Source: Comamonadaceae bacterium 2FH (lineage in GTDB: Bacteria > Pseudomonadota > Gammaproteobacteria > Burkholderiales > Burkholderiaceae_C). Taken from it: a DNA stretch of 64,000 bases. The notes below the pieces were generated by a model. It was not told the DNA's origin. It worked only from the letters and a program-made list of their open reading frames with translations, and ran no database searches. Position 1 is the stretch's first letter; the number at the start of each line of letters is the position of its first letter. The DNA lies in NCBI GenBank assembly GCA_005503335.1, contig SCMQ01000011.1, positions 53,429 through 117,428 on the forward strand. The letters are read 5' to 3'. Positions 50,458 through 59,114 of this stretch are shown one piece after another. The position numbers and the translations under genes are program-made.

Positions 50458-51456
50458 TCAGGCCGCTAGGCGCAAGCCCTCGTGCGCCAGCGCCATGACC
50501 TCGCGCGGCGCCAGGGCCTTGAGGCGGTGGTCGCTCCAGACCTGGCGCCAGCGGCGCGCGCCCGGCAGGCCGCTGCGCAGGCCCAGCATGTGGCGAGCGA
50601 TGGCCTGCCAGGGCGTGCCGTGCTGGACCGCCTCGCGCTCCATGTAGGCAACCATCTGCTCCTCCACGGCCTCGCGCGAGAGGTCCGAGGCGGCGGCGCC
50701 GTGAAAGCGCCGGTCCCAGCCGGCCAGCAGCCAGGGGTTGTGGTAGGCCTCGCGCCCGACCATCACGCCATCGACCTGGCCCAGGTGCTGGTCGATCTGA
50801 TCGTCACGCGTGATGCCGCCGTTCACGCAGACCACCAGGCCGGGGAAGTCCTGCTTGAGCCGGTAGGCCAGCTCGTAGCGCAGCGGCGGAATTTCGCGGT
50901 TCTCCTTGGGCGAGAGCCCCTGCAGCCAAGCGTTGCGCGCGTGCACGATGAAGACCCGGCAGCCGGCCTCGCTGACCTGGCCGACGAAGTCGCGCACGAA
51001 ACCGTAGCTCTCGGCCTTGTCGATGCCGATGCGATGCTTCACGGTGACCGGCAGGTCGACCACGTCCAGCATGGCCTTGACCCCATCGGCCACGAGTTGC
51101 GGCTCGGCCATCAGGCAGGCGCCGAAGGCGCCGCGCTGCACGCGCTCGCTGGGGCAGCCGCAGTTGAGGTTGATCTCGTCGTAGCCCCAGGCTTCGCCCA
51201 GCCGGGCGCAATGCGCCAAGTCTGCCGGCTCGCTGCCGCCGAGCTGCAGGGCCACGGGGTGCTCCTCGTGGGCGTAGCGCAGGTGGCGGTCCACGTCGCC
51301 ATGGATCAGGGCGCCCGTGGTCACCATCTCGGTGTAGAGCAAGGTGTGGCGGCTGAGCAGGCGGTGCAGGTGGCGGCAGTGCCTGTCGGTCCAATCCATC
51401 ATCGGGGCGACGGAAAGTCTCCAGCGGCTGGCGGGCACGGACATCTGGGAATGCAT
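50458..51456 (-). CDS. dusA: tRNA-dihydrouridine synthase DusA
   Basis: FMN enzyme reducing uridines in the tRNA D-loop. The 332-residue protein has N-terminal SVAPMMDWTDRHCRHLHRLL, the catalytic Cys in NLNCGCPSERVQRGAFGACL, VTVKHRIGID, VNGGITRDDQI and VMVGREAYHNPWLL. The HRHLHRLLSRH-type start and full-length C-terminal helical domain match DusA rather than DusB/C. It lies upstream of prkA on the same strand with a 153-base gap, so it is probably separately transcribed. Confidence 0.94.
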   Translation of the reverse strand: MHSQMSVPASRWRLSVAPMMDWTDRHCRHLHRLLSRHTLLYTEMVTTGALIHGDVDRHLRYAHEEHPVALQLGGSEPADLAHCARLGEAWGYDEINLNCGCPSERVQRGAFGACLMAEPQLVADGVKAMLDVVDLPVTVKHRIGIDKAESYGFVRDFVGQVSEAGCRVFIVHARNAWLQGLSPKENREIPPLRYELAYRLKQDFPGLVVCVNGGITRDDQIDQHLGQVDGVMVGREAYHNPWLLAGWDRRFHGAAASDLSREAVEEQMVAYMEREAVQHGTPWQAIARHMLGLRSGLPGARRWRQVWSDHRLKALAPREVMALAHEGLRLAA

Positions 51457-51576
51457 CGCCCCGATTATCCCAGGCCCGCCGGCGCGCCGCGGCCGGTCGC
51501 CGTCATGCCCCCGGGGCGAATGCGCCCAGGCGACATGCCCGGCGCCAGTCCCGCTTTTCCCCGCCCCGGAACGAAA

Positions 51577-51598
51577 AAAACCCGCCGAAGCGGGTTTT
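51577..51598 (-). terminator. Intrinsic terminator of the phaCAB operon
   Basis: AAAACCCGC CGAA GCGGGTTTT folds into a 9-bp stem. On the minus strand it is followed by a run of T, 23 bases after the phaB stop. Confidence 0.88.
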
Positions 51599-51620
51599 GA
51601 TGCGGCCGGTCCGGCGCCGC

Positions 51621-52358
51621 TCAGCCCATGTGCAGGCCGCCGTTGACCGAGAAGTCGGCGCCCGTGGAGTAGCCGCCGTCCTCCGATGCCAGCCAGGCGA
51701 TGATGGAGGCGATCTCACCCGGCTCGCCCAGGCGCTTGACCGGGATGGTGGCGACGATCTTGTCGAGCACGTCCTCGCGAATGGCCTTGACCATGTCGGT
51801 GCCGATGTAGCCCGGGCTCACGGTGTTCACGGTCACACCCTTGTTCGCCAGTTCCTGCGCCAGGGCCATGGTGAAACCGTGCATGCCGGCCTTGGCGGCC
51901 GAGTAGTTGGTCTGACCCGCCTGGCCCTTCTCGCCGTTGACCGACGAGATGTTGACGATGCGGCCCCAGCCCTTTTCGACCATGTCGCCGACCACCTGCT
52001 TGGTGACGTTGAACATGGAGTTCAGGTTGGTGTCGATCACCGCATCCCAGTCTTCGCGGCTCATCTTGAGGAACATGCGATCCTTGGTGATGCCGGCGTT
52101 GTTCACCAGCACGTCGATGCTGCCATGCTCGGCCTTGGCCTTGGCGAAGGCGTCGACCGTGGAATTCCAGTCGGCCACGTTGCCCACGCTGACGTAGAAA
52201 GTGAAGCCCAGGGCCTTCTGCTCGTCCAGCCACTTGGCGTGGTCGCGCGTCGGGCCGCAGCCCGCGATCACCTTGAAGCCGTCCTTGTGCAGGCGCTGGC
52301 AGATCGCGGTGCCAATGCCCCCCATGCCGCCGGTCACGTACGCTACTTTCTGGCTCAT
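51621..52358 (-). CDS. phaB: Acetoacetyl-CoA reductase PhaB (NADPH)
   Basis: Short-chain dehydrogenase giving R-3-hydroxybutyryl-CoA for PHB synthesis. The 245-residue protein has the cofactor loop TGGMGGIGTAIC, NNAGI, and the catalytic triad S139 (NISSVNGEKG), Y152 and K156 (TNYSAAKAG). FabG is similar, but the phaC-phaA-phaB order and GGLHMG end fit PhaB. GAGGAG precedes the start; a strong terminator follows the gene. Confidence 0.95.
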   Translation of the reverse strand: MSQKVAYVTGGMGGIGTAICQRLHKDGFKVIAGCGPTRDHAKWLDEQKALGFTFYVSVGNVADWNSTVDAFAKAKAEHGSIDVLVNNAGITKDRMFLKMSREDWDAVIDTNLNSMFNVTKQVVGDMVEKGWGRIVNISSVNGEKGQAGQTNYSAAKAGMHGFTMALAQELANKGVTVNTVSPGYIGTDMVKAIREDVLDKIVATIPVKRLGEPGEIASIIAWLASEDGGYSTGADFSVNGGLHMG

Positions 52359-52438
52359 ATCGCTCTCCTCGTCTTGCTACAAACACGATAGCTCAAGAAC
52401 CCGACCATCCGGGCTCAGAAGCAGTCTATTGCGCTGAA

Positions 52439-53617
52439 TCAGCGCTCCACGGCCAGGGAAACCCCCATGCCGCCGCCGATGCACAGCGCCGCCAGGCCCT
52501 TCTTGGCATCGCGCCGCTGCATTTCATGCAGCAGCGTGACCAGGATGCGGCAGCCAGATGCACCAATCGGGTGCCCGATGGCAATGGCGCCGCCATTCAC
52601 GTTGACCTTGGCCGGATCGATGTCCAGCTCCTTGTTGACCGCGCAGGCCTGGGCCGCGAAGGCCTCGTTGAGCTCGAACAGGTCGACGTCGGACGCCTTC
52701 CAGCCGGCGCGCTGCAGGGCCTTGCGCGAGGCCGGCACCGGGCCCATGCCCATGGTGGCGGGGTCCAGGCCGCTGGTGCCGAAGGCGACGATGCGCGCCA
52801 GCGGCTTGAGGCCCAGCGCGGCGGCCTTCTTGGCCGTCATCACGACCACCGCGGCGGCGCCGTCGTTGATGCCCGAGGCATTGCCGGCCGTCACCGAGCC
52901 GGCCTTGTCGAAGGCCGGGCGCAGGCCGGCCAGGGCTTCGGCGCTGGTCTTCTTGTTGATGAACTCGTCGGTGTTGAACAGGATGGGATCGCCCTTCTTC
53001 TGGGCCAGCGAGACGGTGACGATCTCGTCCTTGAAGCGGCCGGCCTCCAGCGCGGCGACGGCCTTCTGCTGGCTGGCCAGGGCCAGGGCGTCCTGCATGT
53101 CGCGGCTGATGCCGTACTGCTTGGCCACGTTCTCGGCGGTGATGCCCATGTGGTACTGGTTGTAGACGTCCCACAGGCCGTCGACGATCATCGAGTCGAC
53201 CATCTTCCAGTCGCCCATGCGCTGGCCGTCGCGCGAGTTCAGCAGCACGTGGGGCGATGCGCTCATGTTTTCCTGGCCGCCGGCCACCACGATCTCGCTG
53301 TCGCCCCAGGCCACGGCCTGCGCCGCCAGCATCACGGCCTTCAGGCCCGAGCCGCACACGGCGTTGATGGTCAGCGCCGGGGTTTCCTTGGCCACGCCGG
53401 CCTTCATCATGGCCTGGCGCGCCGGGTTCTGGCCGGCACCGGCCGCGAGCACCTGGCCCATGATGACCTCGCCGATCTGGTCGGCCTGTAGGCCGGCCCG
53501 CGCGATGGCCTCCTTGATCACGATGCCGCCCAGCTCCGTGGCGGGCGTCTTGGCGAGGGATCCGCCGAACTTGCCCACTCCGGTGCGGGCAGCCGAAACG
53601 ATGACGATGTCTTCCAT
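52439..53617 (-). CDS. phaA: Acetyl-CoA acetyltransferase PhaA (beta-ketothiolase)
   Basis: Condenses two acetyl-CoA to acetoacetyl-CoA for PHB. The 392-residue protein has nucleophile C88 (NAVCGSGLKAV), H349 (AIAIGHPIGASG) and C379 (ALCIGGGMG), the full biosynthetic thiolase set. AGGAGA precedes the ATG. It lies between phaC and phaB in the operon, about 56 and 80 bases from each. Confidence 0.96.
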   Translation of the reverse strand: MEDIVIVSAARTGVGKFGGSLAKTPATELGGIVIKEAIARAGLQADQIGEVIMGQVLAAGAGQNPARQAMMKAGVAKETPALTINAVCGSGLKAVMLAAQAVAWGDSEIVVAGGQENMSASPHVLLNSRDGQRMGDWKMVDSMIVDGLWDVYNQYHMGITAENVAKQYGISRDMQDALALASQQKAVAALEAGRFKDEIVTVSLAQKKGDPILFNTDEFINKKTSAEALAGLRPAFDKAGSVTAGNASGINDGAAAVVVMTAKKAAALGLKPLARIVAFGTSGLDPATMGMGPVPASRKALQRAGWKASDVDLFELNEAFAAQACAVNKELDIDPAKVNVNGGAIAIGHPIGASGCRILVTLLHEMQRRDAKKGLAALCIGGGMGVSLAVER

Positions 53618-53673
53618 TTGAAAGGTCTCCTGGTACTAGAGAAGAGAAGAAAACAGGGGGAGAAAACGGTGGC

Positions 53674-55389
53674 TCAGGCCCGGGCCTTGACGTAGCGGCC
53701 GGGCGCGGGCTCGATGGCCTGGTACTTGCCCTTCTTGCCATAGGTCTTGGGTACAGCAATTTGCTTGCCAGCTTGGCCGCGCAGCCAGTCCGACCAGTCG
53801 GTCCACCAACTGCCCGGCAGCTCCTCGGCACCGGCGACCCAGTCGTCGACGCTCGACGGGAGCTGGCCATCCTCTCGGATCCAGTGGCTGCGCTTGTTCG
53901 CGGCAGGCGGGTTGATCACGCCGGCGATGTGGCCGGACGCCCCCATGACGAAGCGCTTGGGTCCGGGCAGGACCTGGGTCGAGGCGTAGGCGCCACCTAT
54001 CGGGACGATGTGGTCCTCGCGCGAGCCGTAGAGGTAGACCGGCAGGTCGACCTGGCCCAGGTCGATCTTCTGGCCGCACACCGTGACCTTGCCGGGCTTG
54101 ACGAGGTTGTTCTCGAGGTAGGTGTTGCGCAGGTACCAGGCGTAGAACGGTCCAGGCAGGTTGGTGGCGTCGCTGTTCCAGTACAGCAGGTCGAACGGCG
54201 GCGGGGTCTCGCCCTTGAGGTAGTTGCCGACCACGTAGTTCCACACCAGGTCGTTCGGCCGCAGGAAGCTGAAGGTGCAGGCAAGGTCCTGGCCCTTGAG
54301 CAGGCCGCCCTGGCCCAGCTCCATCTCCCGGTACTTGACGAAGGCCTCGTCGATGAAGACGTCGAGGATGCCGGTGTCGGAGAAATCCAGGAAGGTGGTC
54401 AGGAAGGTCGCCGAGGCCACCGCCTTCTCGCCGCGCGCGGCCAGCACGGCGAGCGCCGTGCCCAGGATGGTTCCGCCCACGCAGAAGCCCAGCGTGTTGA
54501 TCTGCGGCGCGCCCGAGATCTCCTGCACCAGATGGATGGCCCGGATGGCCGCGTCCTCGATGTAGTCGTCCCAGGTCTTGGTCGCGAGCGAGCGGTCCGG
54601 GTTGCGCCAGCTGACCACGAAGGTGCGGTGCCCCTGCGCCACGGCGTAACGGATCAGCGAATTGCCCGGCTGCAGGTCGAGGATGTAGAACTTGTTGATG
54701 CAAGGCGGCACCAGCAGCAGCGGACGCTCGTAGACCTTGTCCGTGAGCGGCTTGTATTCGATGAGCTGGAACAGCTCGTTCTCGAACACGATCGCGCCCT
54801 CGGTCGTGGCCACGTTCTTGCCGACCTCGAACAGGCTTTCGTCGGTCATCGAGACATGGCCTTGGCGGATGTCGTGCAGCAGGTTCTGCAGCCCCTTGGC
54901 GATGCTCTCGCCGTGGCTGTCCACGGCTTTCTTCTGCGCGTCGGCATTGAGGGCCAGGAAGTTGCTGGGCGCGGCGGCGGCCATCCACTGCTCGACCGCG
55001 AAGCGGATCCGCTTCTTGGTCTTGGCGTCGGTCTCGACGGCCTCCGCCAGGCCCATCAGGGTCCGGGCGTTGAGCAGGTAGGTCGCGGCCGAGTAGGCGG
55101 CCATGGGGTTGCTGGCCCAGGCCTCGGCGGCAAAGCGCTTGTCGCTGACCTTGGGAGGAGATTGGAGACCCTGGTTCCACAGTTCGGCCGCCTCCTCGAG
55201 GTAGCGCCTGCGCACCTCGGCCAGCCGATCGGGCGAGAAGCTCAGCTGAGGCAAGTTGAGCTTGCCCGGCACCACCCCGCCCAGGTCCATGTGCTGGAAG
55301 GACTGCAGGGCCTGTGCCCAGTTGCCGGCCAGGTTCTGTTGCAATTCCTGAGCGGCACGGCTCCAGTATTCCGATGAGGCTTGATTCAC
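53674..55389 (-). CDS. phaC: Class I poly(3-hydroxyalkanoate) synthase PhaC
   Basis: Polymerises R-3-hydroxyacyl-CoA at the granule surface. The 571-residue protein has the lipase-like box GFCVGG with C303, Asp in YGSREDHIVPIGG and His in ASGHIAGVINPP. The family-typical N-terminal domain begins at about residue 70. It starts with GTG, preceded by GGAGGAG. It heads the phaC-phaA-phaB operon. A cluster of GTCA direct repeats lies just upstream, shared with a divergent small gene. Confidence 0.96.
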   Translation of the reverse strand: MNQASSEYWSRAAQELQQNLAGNWAQALQSFQHMDLGGVVPGKLNLPQLSFSPDRLAEVRRRYLEEAAELWNQGLQSPPKVSDKRFAAEAWASNPMAAYSAATYLLNARTLMGLAEAVETDAKTKKRIRFAVEQWMAAAAPSNFLALNADAQKKAVDSHGESIAKGLQNLLHDIRQGHVSMTDESLFEVGKNVATTEGAIVFENELFQLIEYKPLTDKVYERPLLLVPPCINKFYILDLQPGNSLIRYAVAQGHRTFVVSWRNPDRSLATKTWDDYIEDAAIRAIHLVQEISGAPQINTLGFCVGGTILGTALAVLAARGEKAVASATFLTTFLDFSDTGILDVFIDEAFVKYREMELGQGGLLKGQDLACTFSFLRPNDLVWNYVVGNYLKGETPPPFDLLYWNSDATNLPGPFYAWYLRNTYLENNLVKPGKVTVCGQKIDLGQVDLPVYLYGSREDHIVPIGGAYASTQVLPGPKRFVMGASGHIAGVINPPAANKRSHWIREDGQLPSSVDDWVAGAEELPGSWWTDWSDWLRGQAGKQIAVPKTYGKKGKYQAIEPAPGRYVKARA

Positions 55390-55440
55390 GCCTTCTCCTC
55401 CTTGCGATCCTGAATCGTGCTTAGATAATAGGGCGAGTAT

Positions 55441-55478
55441 GTCAGGTTTCTGTCACCGGAATTTGACTTTCTTGTCAT
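55441..55478 (+). promoter_or_regulatory. Candidate tandem Pho box between phaC and a small membrane gene
   Basis: GTCAG (55441), GTCAC (55452) and GTCAT (55474) sit on one exact 11-base register. The position at 55463 holds the degenerate TTGAC. This equals two adjacent PhoB-type direct-repeat pairs. The units point toward the 99-residue gene starting at 55500; the phaC promoter region is on the other side. Confidence 0.6.
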
Positions 55479-55499
55479 AAACCAAGGTACAAACTCAAC

Positions 55500-55799
55500 A
55501 TGTACCTCGTCGCCATTGCCTGGCTCTATGTCGCCCTGATGATGAGCGTGGCCGAAGCCAGCCACCCCGATGGCACCCTGCTCGGTGCAGTCATCACCTT
55601 CCTGCTCTACGGCGTCGGACCGCTGGCCCTGGTGCTGTACATCATGGGAACGCCGGCCAGACGCAAGGCGCTGCGGGCGCGGGAAGCGGCGGCCACCCCG
55701 ACCGATGTGACGCCCGGCTCAGGCGAGCCAGACGCAGGCGGCCAGCCGGCCGCTGCCGCCGAGCGCGGCCTGGTCGCGCCGGAACGAGAAAAACCGTGA
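55500..55799 (+). CDS. Small two-helix membrane protein, unknown function
   Basis: The 99-residue protein has hydrophobic helices at about 2-18 (YLVAIAWLYVALMMSVA) and 28-49 (LGAVITFLLYGVGPLALVLY). A basic turn (GTPARRKALRARE) and an Ala/Pro/Gly-rich, probably disordered tail (about 62-99) follow. The family is not recognised. Its last 81 bases overlap the end of pgeF antisense. It begins 22 bases after a candidate Pho box with only a weak AAGG ribosome site, so the leader is very short. Confidence 0.7.
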   Translation: MYLVAIAWLYVALMMSVAEASHPDGTLLGAVITFLLYGVGPLALVLYIMGTPARRKALRAREAAATPTDVTPGSGEPDAGGQPAAAAERGLVAPEREKP

Positions 55800-56531
55800 G
55801 GGCTGGCTGACCGTGCACCAGGCGGCGCTGCCGTCGTTGCCATGGACGCGCGTGATGCCCAAGGCGCGCAGGCGCTGGCGCGCCAGCCCCGCGAGGTCGG
55901 CCAGGTACTTGCCTGCCCCGCTGGGCAGGAAATGCTGCGCTGCGGCCGCATCGCCGGCGCAGAAGACCTCGCGCACCTCGGCCCCCACCTCGAAGGCACG
56001 TGGCCCGATGCAGGGACCGAGCCAGGCCAGCGACTGCGAAGCCAGAGCGGCCCTGGCCTGCGCCCCATGCAGCGCCTCAACCTGGGCCGCAAAGCGCTCG
56101 AACACCGCCTCGAGCACCCCTCTCCCACCCGTTCCAGCCAGCCCGCGCCAGCCCGCATGGGCGGCGGCGACGACGCTGCCGCGCGCGTCGGACAGCAGCA
56201 CCGGCAGGCAGTCCGCGACCAGGATGGCGCAGGCCAGGCCGGGCTCGCTGCTGACGCTGGCGTCGGCCTCCACGCCGTCGGGCATGGCCGGATCGAGCAT
56301 GGCCACGCCGCTGCCATGGACCTGGCGCAGGAACACCGGCCGAACCCCGGTCGCCTCACGCAGGATCCGGCGGTTGGCGTCCACCGCCTGCGGCTCGTCC
56401 CGCACATGGTCGCCCAGGTTCAGGCTGTCGTAGGGCGGCCTGGACACGCCGCCCGCACGCGTGGTGCAAACGGCGTGCACGCGCGCCGGCACGGGCCAGT
56501 CGGGCACGATCCAGTCGGGGTGCAAGCCCAC
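55719..56531 (-). CDS. pgeF: Peptidoglycan editing factor PgeF (YfiH, laccase-domain)
   Basis: Multicopper-polyphenol-oxidase-fold enzyme; the E. coli member prevents mis-incorporated L-Ser in cell-wall precursors. Seen in the sequence: CTTRAGGVS, LRQVHGSGVA (His), LVADCLPVLLSD (Cys), AAAHAGWRGLAGT (His) and WLGPCIGPRAFEVG. I favour a GTG start (MGLHPDWIVPDWPVP, about 270 residues), 13 bases after the maiA stop. An in-frame ATG at 56594 would give 291 residues and overlap maiA by 50 bases. Confidence 0.88.
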   Translation of the reverse strand: MGLHPDWIVPDWPVPARVHAVCTTRAGGVSRPPYDSLNLGDHVRDEPQAVDANRRILREATGVRPVFLRQVHGSGVAMLDPAMPDGVEADASVSSEPGLACAILVADCLPVLLSDARGSVVAAAHAGWRGLAGTGGRGVLEAVFERFAAQVEALHGAQARAALASQSLAWLGPCIGPRAFEVGAEVREVFCAGDAAAAQHFLPSGAGKYLADLAGLARQRLRALGITRVHGNDGSAAWCTVSQPSRFFSFRRDQAALGGSGRLAACVWLA

Positions 56532-56544
56532 GAAGACCAGCGCC

Positions 56545-57186
56545 TCAGGCTTCGTTGTCGGGGCAGGCCGAAGGCTGGGCCTGCTCAAACGCATCGAGTT
56601 TCATGCAGGCCTCGAACGCGCCCATGGTGCGCGGCAGGCCGTCGAAGTTCACGTCGAAACGCTGGCCGTTGAAGATCTGCGGCACCAGGCAGCAGTCGGC
56701 CAGCGTGGGCGTCTCGCCGTAGCAGTAGGTGGCGGCGGGCAGGCCGGCCAGCTGCCGCTCGAAGGCCTCCAGCCCGGTGCGCACCCAGTGGCGGTACCAG
56801 GTGTTCTTGGCCTCGTCGCTCACGCCCATCTCCCGCACCAGGTACTTGAGCACGCGCAGGTTGTTCAGCGGATGGATCTCGCAGGCGATAGCCTGCGCCA
56901 GCGCACGCACGCGGGCACGGCCCAGCGCGTCCGCGGGCAGCAGCGCCGGCTCAGGGTACGTCTCGTCGAGGTACTCGATGATGGCCATGGATTGCGACAG
57001 GCGCTGGCCGTCGTCGGTCTCCAGCATCGGCACCAGCTGCTCGGCCGACAGCGCGGCGTAGGCCTGCTGCTTGTGCTCGCCCTTGGCCAGGTGCACAGGC
57101 AGGTAGTCGTAAGGCAGGCCCTTGAGCTTCAGCGCGATGCGCACGCGGAACGAGGCAGAGGAGCGAAAGTAGTTGTAGAGCTTCAT
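56545..57186 (-). CDS. maiA: Maleylacetoacetate isomerase / zeta-class glutathione transferase
   Basis: Cis-trans isomerase of the aromatic-ring catabolic pathway (maleylacetoacetate or maleylpyruvate). It has 213 residues starting MKLYNYFRSSASFRVRIALK. The zeta-class SSxSxRVRIAL motif supplies the active-site Ser, QSMAIIEYLDE is the GSH site, and the C-terminal helical domain has PTLADCCLVPQIFN. Homogentisate or gentisate dioxygenase is not in the window, so the exact substrate is open. It lies upstream of pgeF. Confidence 0.88.
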   Translation of the reverse strand: MKLYNYFRSSASFRVRIALKLKGLPYDYLPVHLAKGEHKQQAYAALSAEQLVPMLETDDGQRLSQSMAIIEYLDETYPEPALLPADALGRARVRALAQAIACEIHPLNNLRVLKYLVREMGVSDEAKNTWYRHWVRTGLEAFERQLAGLPAATYCYGETPTLADCCLVPQIFNGQRFDVNFDGLPRTMGAFEACMKLDAFEQAQPSACPDNEA

Positions 57187-57315
57187 GGCCTGCAAGGATA
57201 TACCCGTATGGGCCGATTCCGGCCCGGTCAGTCCGGCCCGGGTGCGAGCGATGCCGCTCGGCTCTGACGGTAGACTCGGCCGCTTCGCAACACGACCACA
57301 TCAGGCCCCACCACC

Positions 57316-57618
57316 ATGATTCTCGAGATCGCCGACATCCGCATCCAGCCCGGCCAGCAGGCCGCCTTCGAGCAGGCCATCCAGCATGCACTGGCCACGG
57401 TGGCCTCGCGCGCCCAGGGCTTCCAGGGCGCCAAGGTCAACCGGGGCATCGAGTCGCCCGAGCGCTATATGCTGCAGATCTTCTGGGCCACACTGGAGGA
57501 CCACACGGTGGGCTTCCGCCAGTCGCCGCTGTTCACCGAGTGGCGCGCCATCATCGGGCCGTTCTTCGCCGCGCCGCCGGCCGTGGAGCACTTCGAGCTC
57601 GTGACCAAGACGGCCTGA
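57316..57618 (+). CDS. Antibiotic biosynthesis monooxygenase (ABM)-domain protein
   Basis: Small dimeric ferredoxin-like fold protein of 100 residues (ILEIADIRIQPGQQAAFEQA; SPERYMLQIFWATLEDHTVG). ABM proteins include haem-degrading and quinol monooxygenases as well as proteins without known activity. No catalytic signature lets me choose. It is divergent from maiA and followed by a strong terminator, so probably monocistronic. Confidence 0.85.
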   Translation: MILEIADIRIQPGQQAAFEQAIQHALATVASRAQGFQGAKVNRGIESPERYMLQIFWATLEDHTVGFRQSPLFTEWRAIIGPFFAAPPAVEHFELVTKTA

Positions 57619-57635
57619 ACGCAGGCCATCGAACG

Positions 57636-57662
57636 ACGAAGGGGGCCAGCGGCCCCCTTCGT
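57636..57662. terminator. Bidirectional intrinsic terminator
   Basis: ACGAAGGGGGCC AGC GGCCCCCTTCGT is a perfect 12-bp stem with a 3-base loop, between the convergent ABM and OmpA-like genes. T-rich GTGCTTT follows on the plus strand. Confidence 0.88.
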
Positions 57663-57684
57663 GCTTTGATGGACCGTCAGCGGG

Positions 57685-58341
57685 TCACTGCTGCGCCACG
57701 GCGCGCTCGGCCAGGAAGATCTCGATGCGGCGGTTGCGCGCGCGGCCGGCGTCGGTGCCGTTGTCGGCCATCGGTTCGCGCGAGCCGCGGCCCTCGGTCA
57801 TGATGCGGCGGCCGTCGACGCCGCGCGCCATCAGGTAGTCGCGCGCGCTGTTGGCGCGGTCCACCGACAGCGGGTTGTTGATCGCGTCCGAGCCGGTGCT
57901 GTCGGTGTGGCCGACGATGCGGATCTCGGTGTTCGGCTGGCTGCTCAGGCCCTGGGCGAACTGGTTGAGGATGGGCTGCAGATTGGGCTTGATGTTGGAG
58001 CGGCCGGTATCGAACGAGATGTCGCTGGGAATGTTGAGCTTGAGCTGGTTGTCGGCGGTCTGGCTCACGCTCACGCCGGTGCCGGCCGTGGCCTTTTCCA
58101 TCGCGGCCTTCTTCTCCTGCATGTGCTTGGACCAGACATAGCCACCCAGCGCGCCCACGCCTGCACCTATGGCCGCGCCCTTGGTGTCCTTGCCGATCAC
58201 GGCGCCGGCCAGGGCGCCGATGCCGGCACCGATGGCGGTGTCACGCTGGGTCTCGGTCATGTTGGCGCAGCCGCTGACGAGCAGCGCCAGCGCGCTCAAG
58301 GAGAGTACCGCGGTACGACTCCGGGTAAGAAGCTTGCTCAT
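57685..58341 (-). CDS. OmpA-family outer-membrane lipoprotein (YiaD/Pal-like)
   Basis: Peptidoglycan-associated lipoprotein. The 218-residue protein has a signal peptide with lipobox LVSGC (lipidated Cys about 25). A Gly-zipper region follows (TAIGAGIGALAGAVIGKDTK and AAIGAGVGALGGYV, about 37-68). The C-terminal OmpA domain (about 110-210) contains IRIVGHTDSTGSDAINNPLS and GRARNRRIEIFL. The Gly-zipper points to the YiaD-like subgroup. It is monocistronic. Confidence 0.92.
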   Translation of the reverse strand: MSKLLTRSRTAVLSLSALALLVSGCANMTETQRDTAIGAGIGALAGAVIGKDTKGAAIGAGVGALGGYVWSKHMQEKKAAMEKATAGTGVSVSQTADNQLKLNIPSDISFDTGRSNIKPNLQPILNQFAQGLSSQPNTEIRIVGHTDSTGSDAINNPLSVDRANSARDYLMARGVDGRRIMTEGRGSREPMADNGTDAGRARNRRIEIFLAERAVAQQ

Positions 58342-58468
58342 GTTGCGTCCTGCCTTGTTGTTGATGGGGGAACAACTTTACGCGTGAAATTCGCCAGGCT
58401 TCCGATGGCCTGGCCTGCAGTCGCAACAAATTGTGAGTTACGTCAAACAACCCGCTGGCGCTCAGGCT

Positions 58469-58915
58469 TCAGGCCTGCCTCGACGCCTCGTGTCCCAGCA
58501 CCAGCTTGTGCAGCAGGGCCAACAGTTGCTCGCGCTCGGCCGCTTCGAGCGGGCTCAGGATTCGGCCCTGCACCTTGATCACTGCACGCTTCATCTGCAG
58601 GGCCGCCTGCTCGCCTTCCGGCGTGAGCCACAGCAGCTTGCGGCGCTTGTCCTGCGTGTCGGCCTCCCGCCGCACCCAGCCCTTGGCCTCCAGTCGGCCG
58701 ATCACCGAGCCCGAGGTCGCCGCATCGAAGGCCACGCGGCCCGCCAGCGTCACCTGGTCCACGCCCGGCGTGTCCATCAAGGCGTTGAGGATGGCGAACT
58801 GCACGGGCGTGACGTCGTAGTCCGCCGTCTCCTCCATGAAGACGGCGACGGCCAGTTGCTGCGCGCGCCGGATCAGGTGGCCCGGCGCATGCTCGAAATC
58901 GAAGCTCTTGGACAT
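58469..58915 (-). CDS. MarR-family transcriptional regulator
   Basis: Dimeric winged-helix regulator, typically released by small phenolic ligands. The 148-residue protein has the helix-turn-helix TLAGRVAFDAATSGSVIGRL and the wing RREADTQDKRRKLLWLTPEG, which carries the conserved Asp/Arg. It is divergent from the FAH-family hydrolase gene. That arrangement is common in aromatic-acid catabolic loci, so the hydrolase is the likely target. No clear operator palindrome was found beyond TGGGGGAACCCCCA at 58973. Confidence 0.92.
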   Translation of the reverse strand: MSKSFDFEHAPGHLIRRAQQLAVAVFMEETADYDVTPVQFAILNALMDTPGVDQVTLAGRVAFDAATSGSVIGRLEAKGWVRREADTQDKRRKLLWLTPEGEQAALQMKRAVIKVQGRILSPLEAAEREQLLALLHKLVLGHEASRQA

Positions 58916-59114
58916 GATGGCGGCGAGTGTAGCGATTGCCGCCGAGCGGTCCTGCGCCGACCCGCATCGACCTGGGGGAACCCCCAATGCCAATCCCCAT
59001 TTTAATATGCACACTTACGACATTCGGAAAACTTGGCCCTGTCACGCCCACGTGGCACACTGCCCGCAACCCGGCCCCCCGAGGAATCCGCCATACCCCA
59101 TAAGAAAGGCCTCC

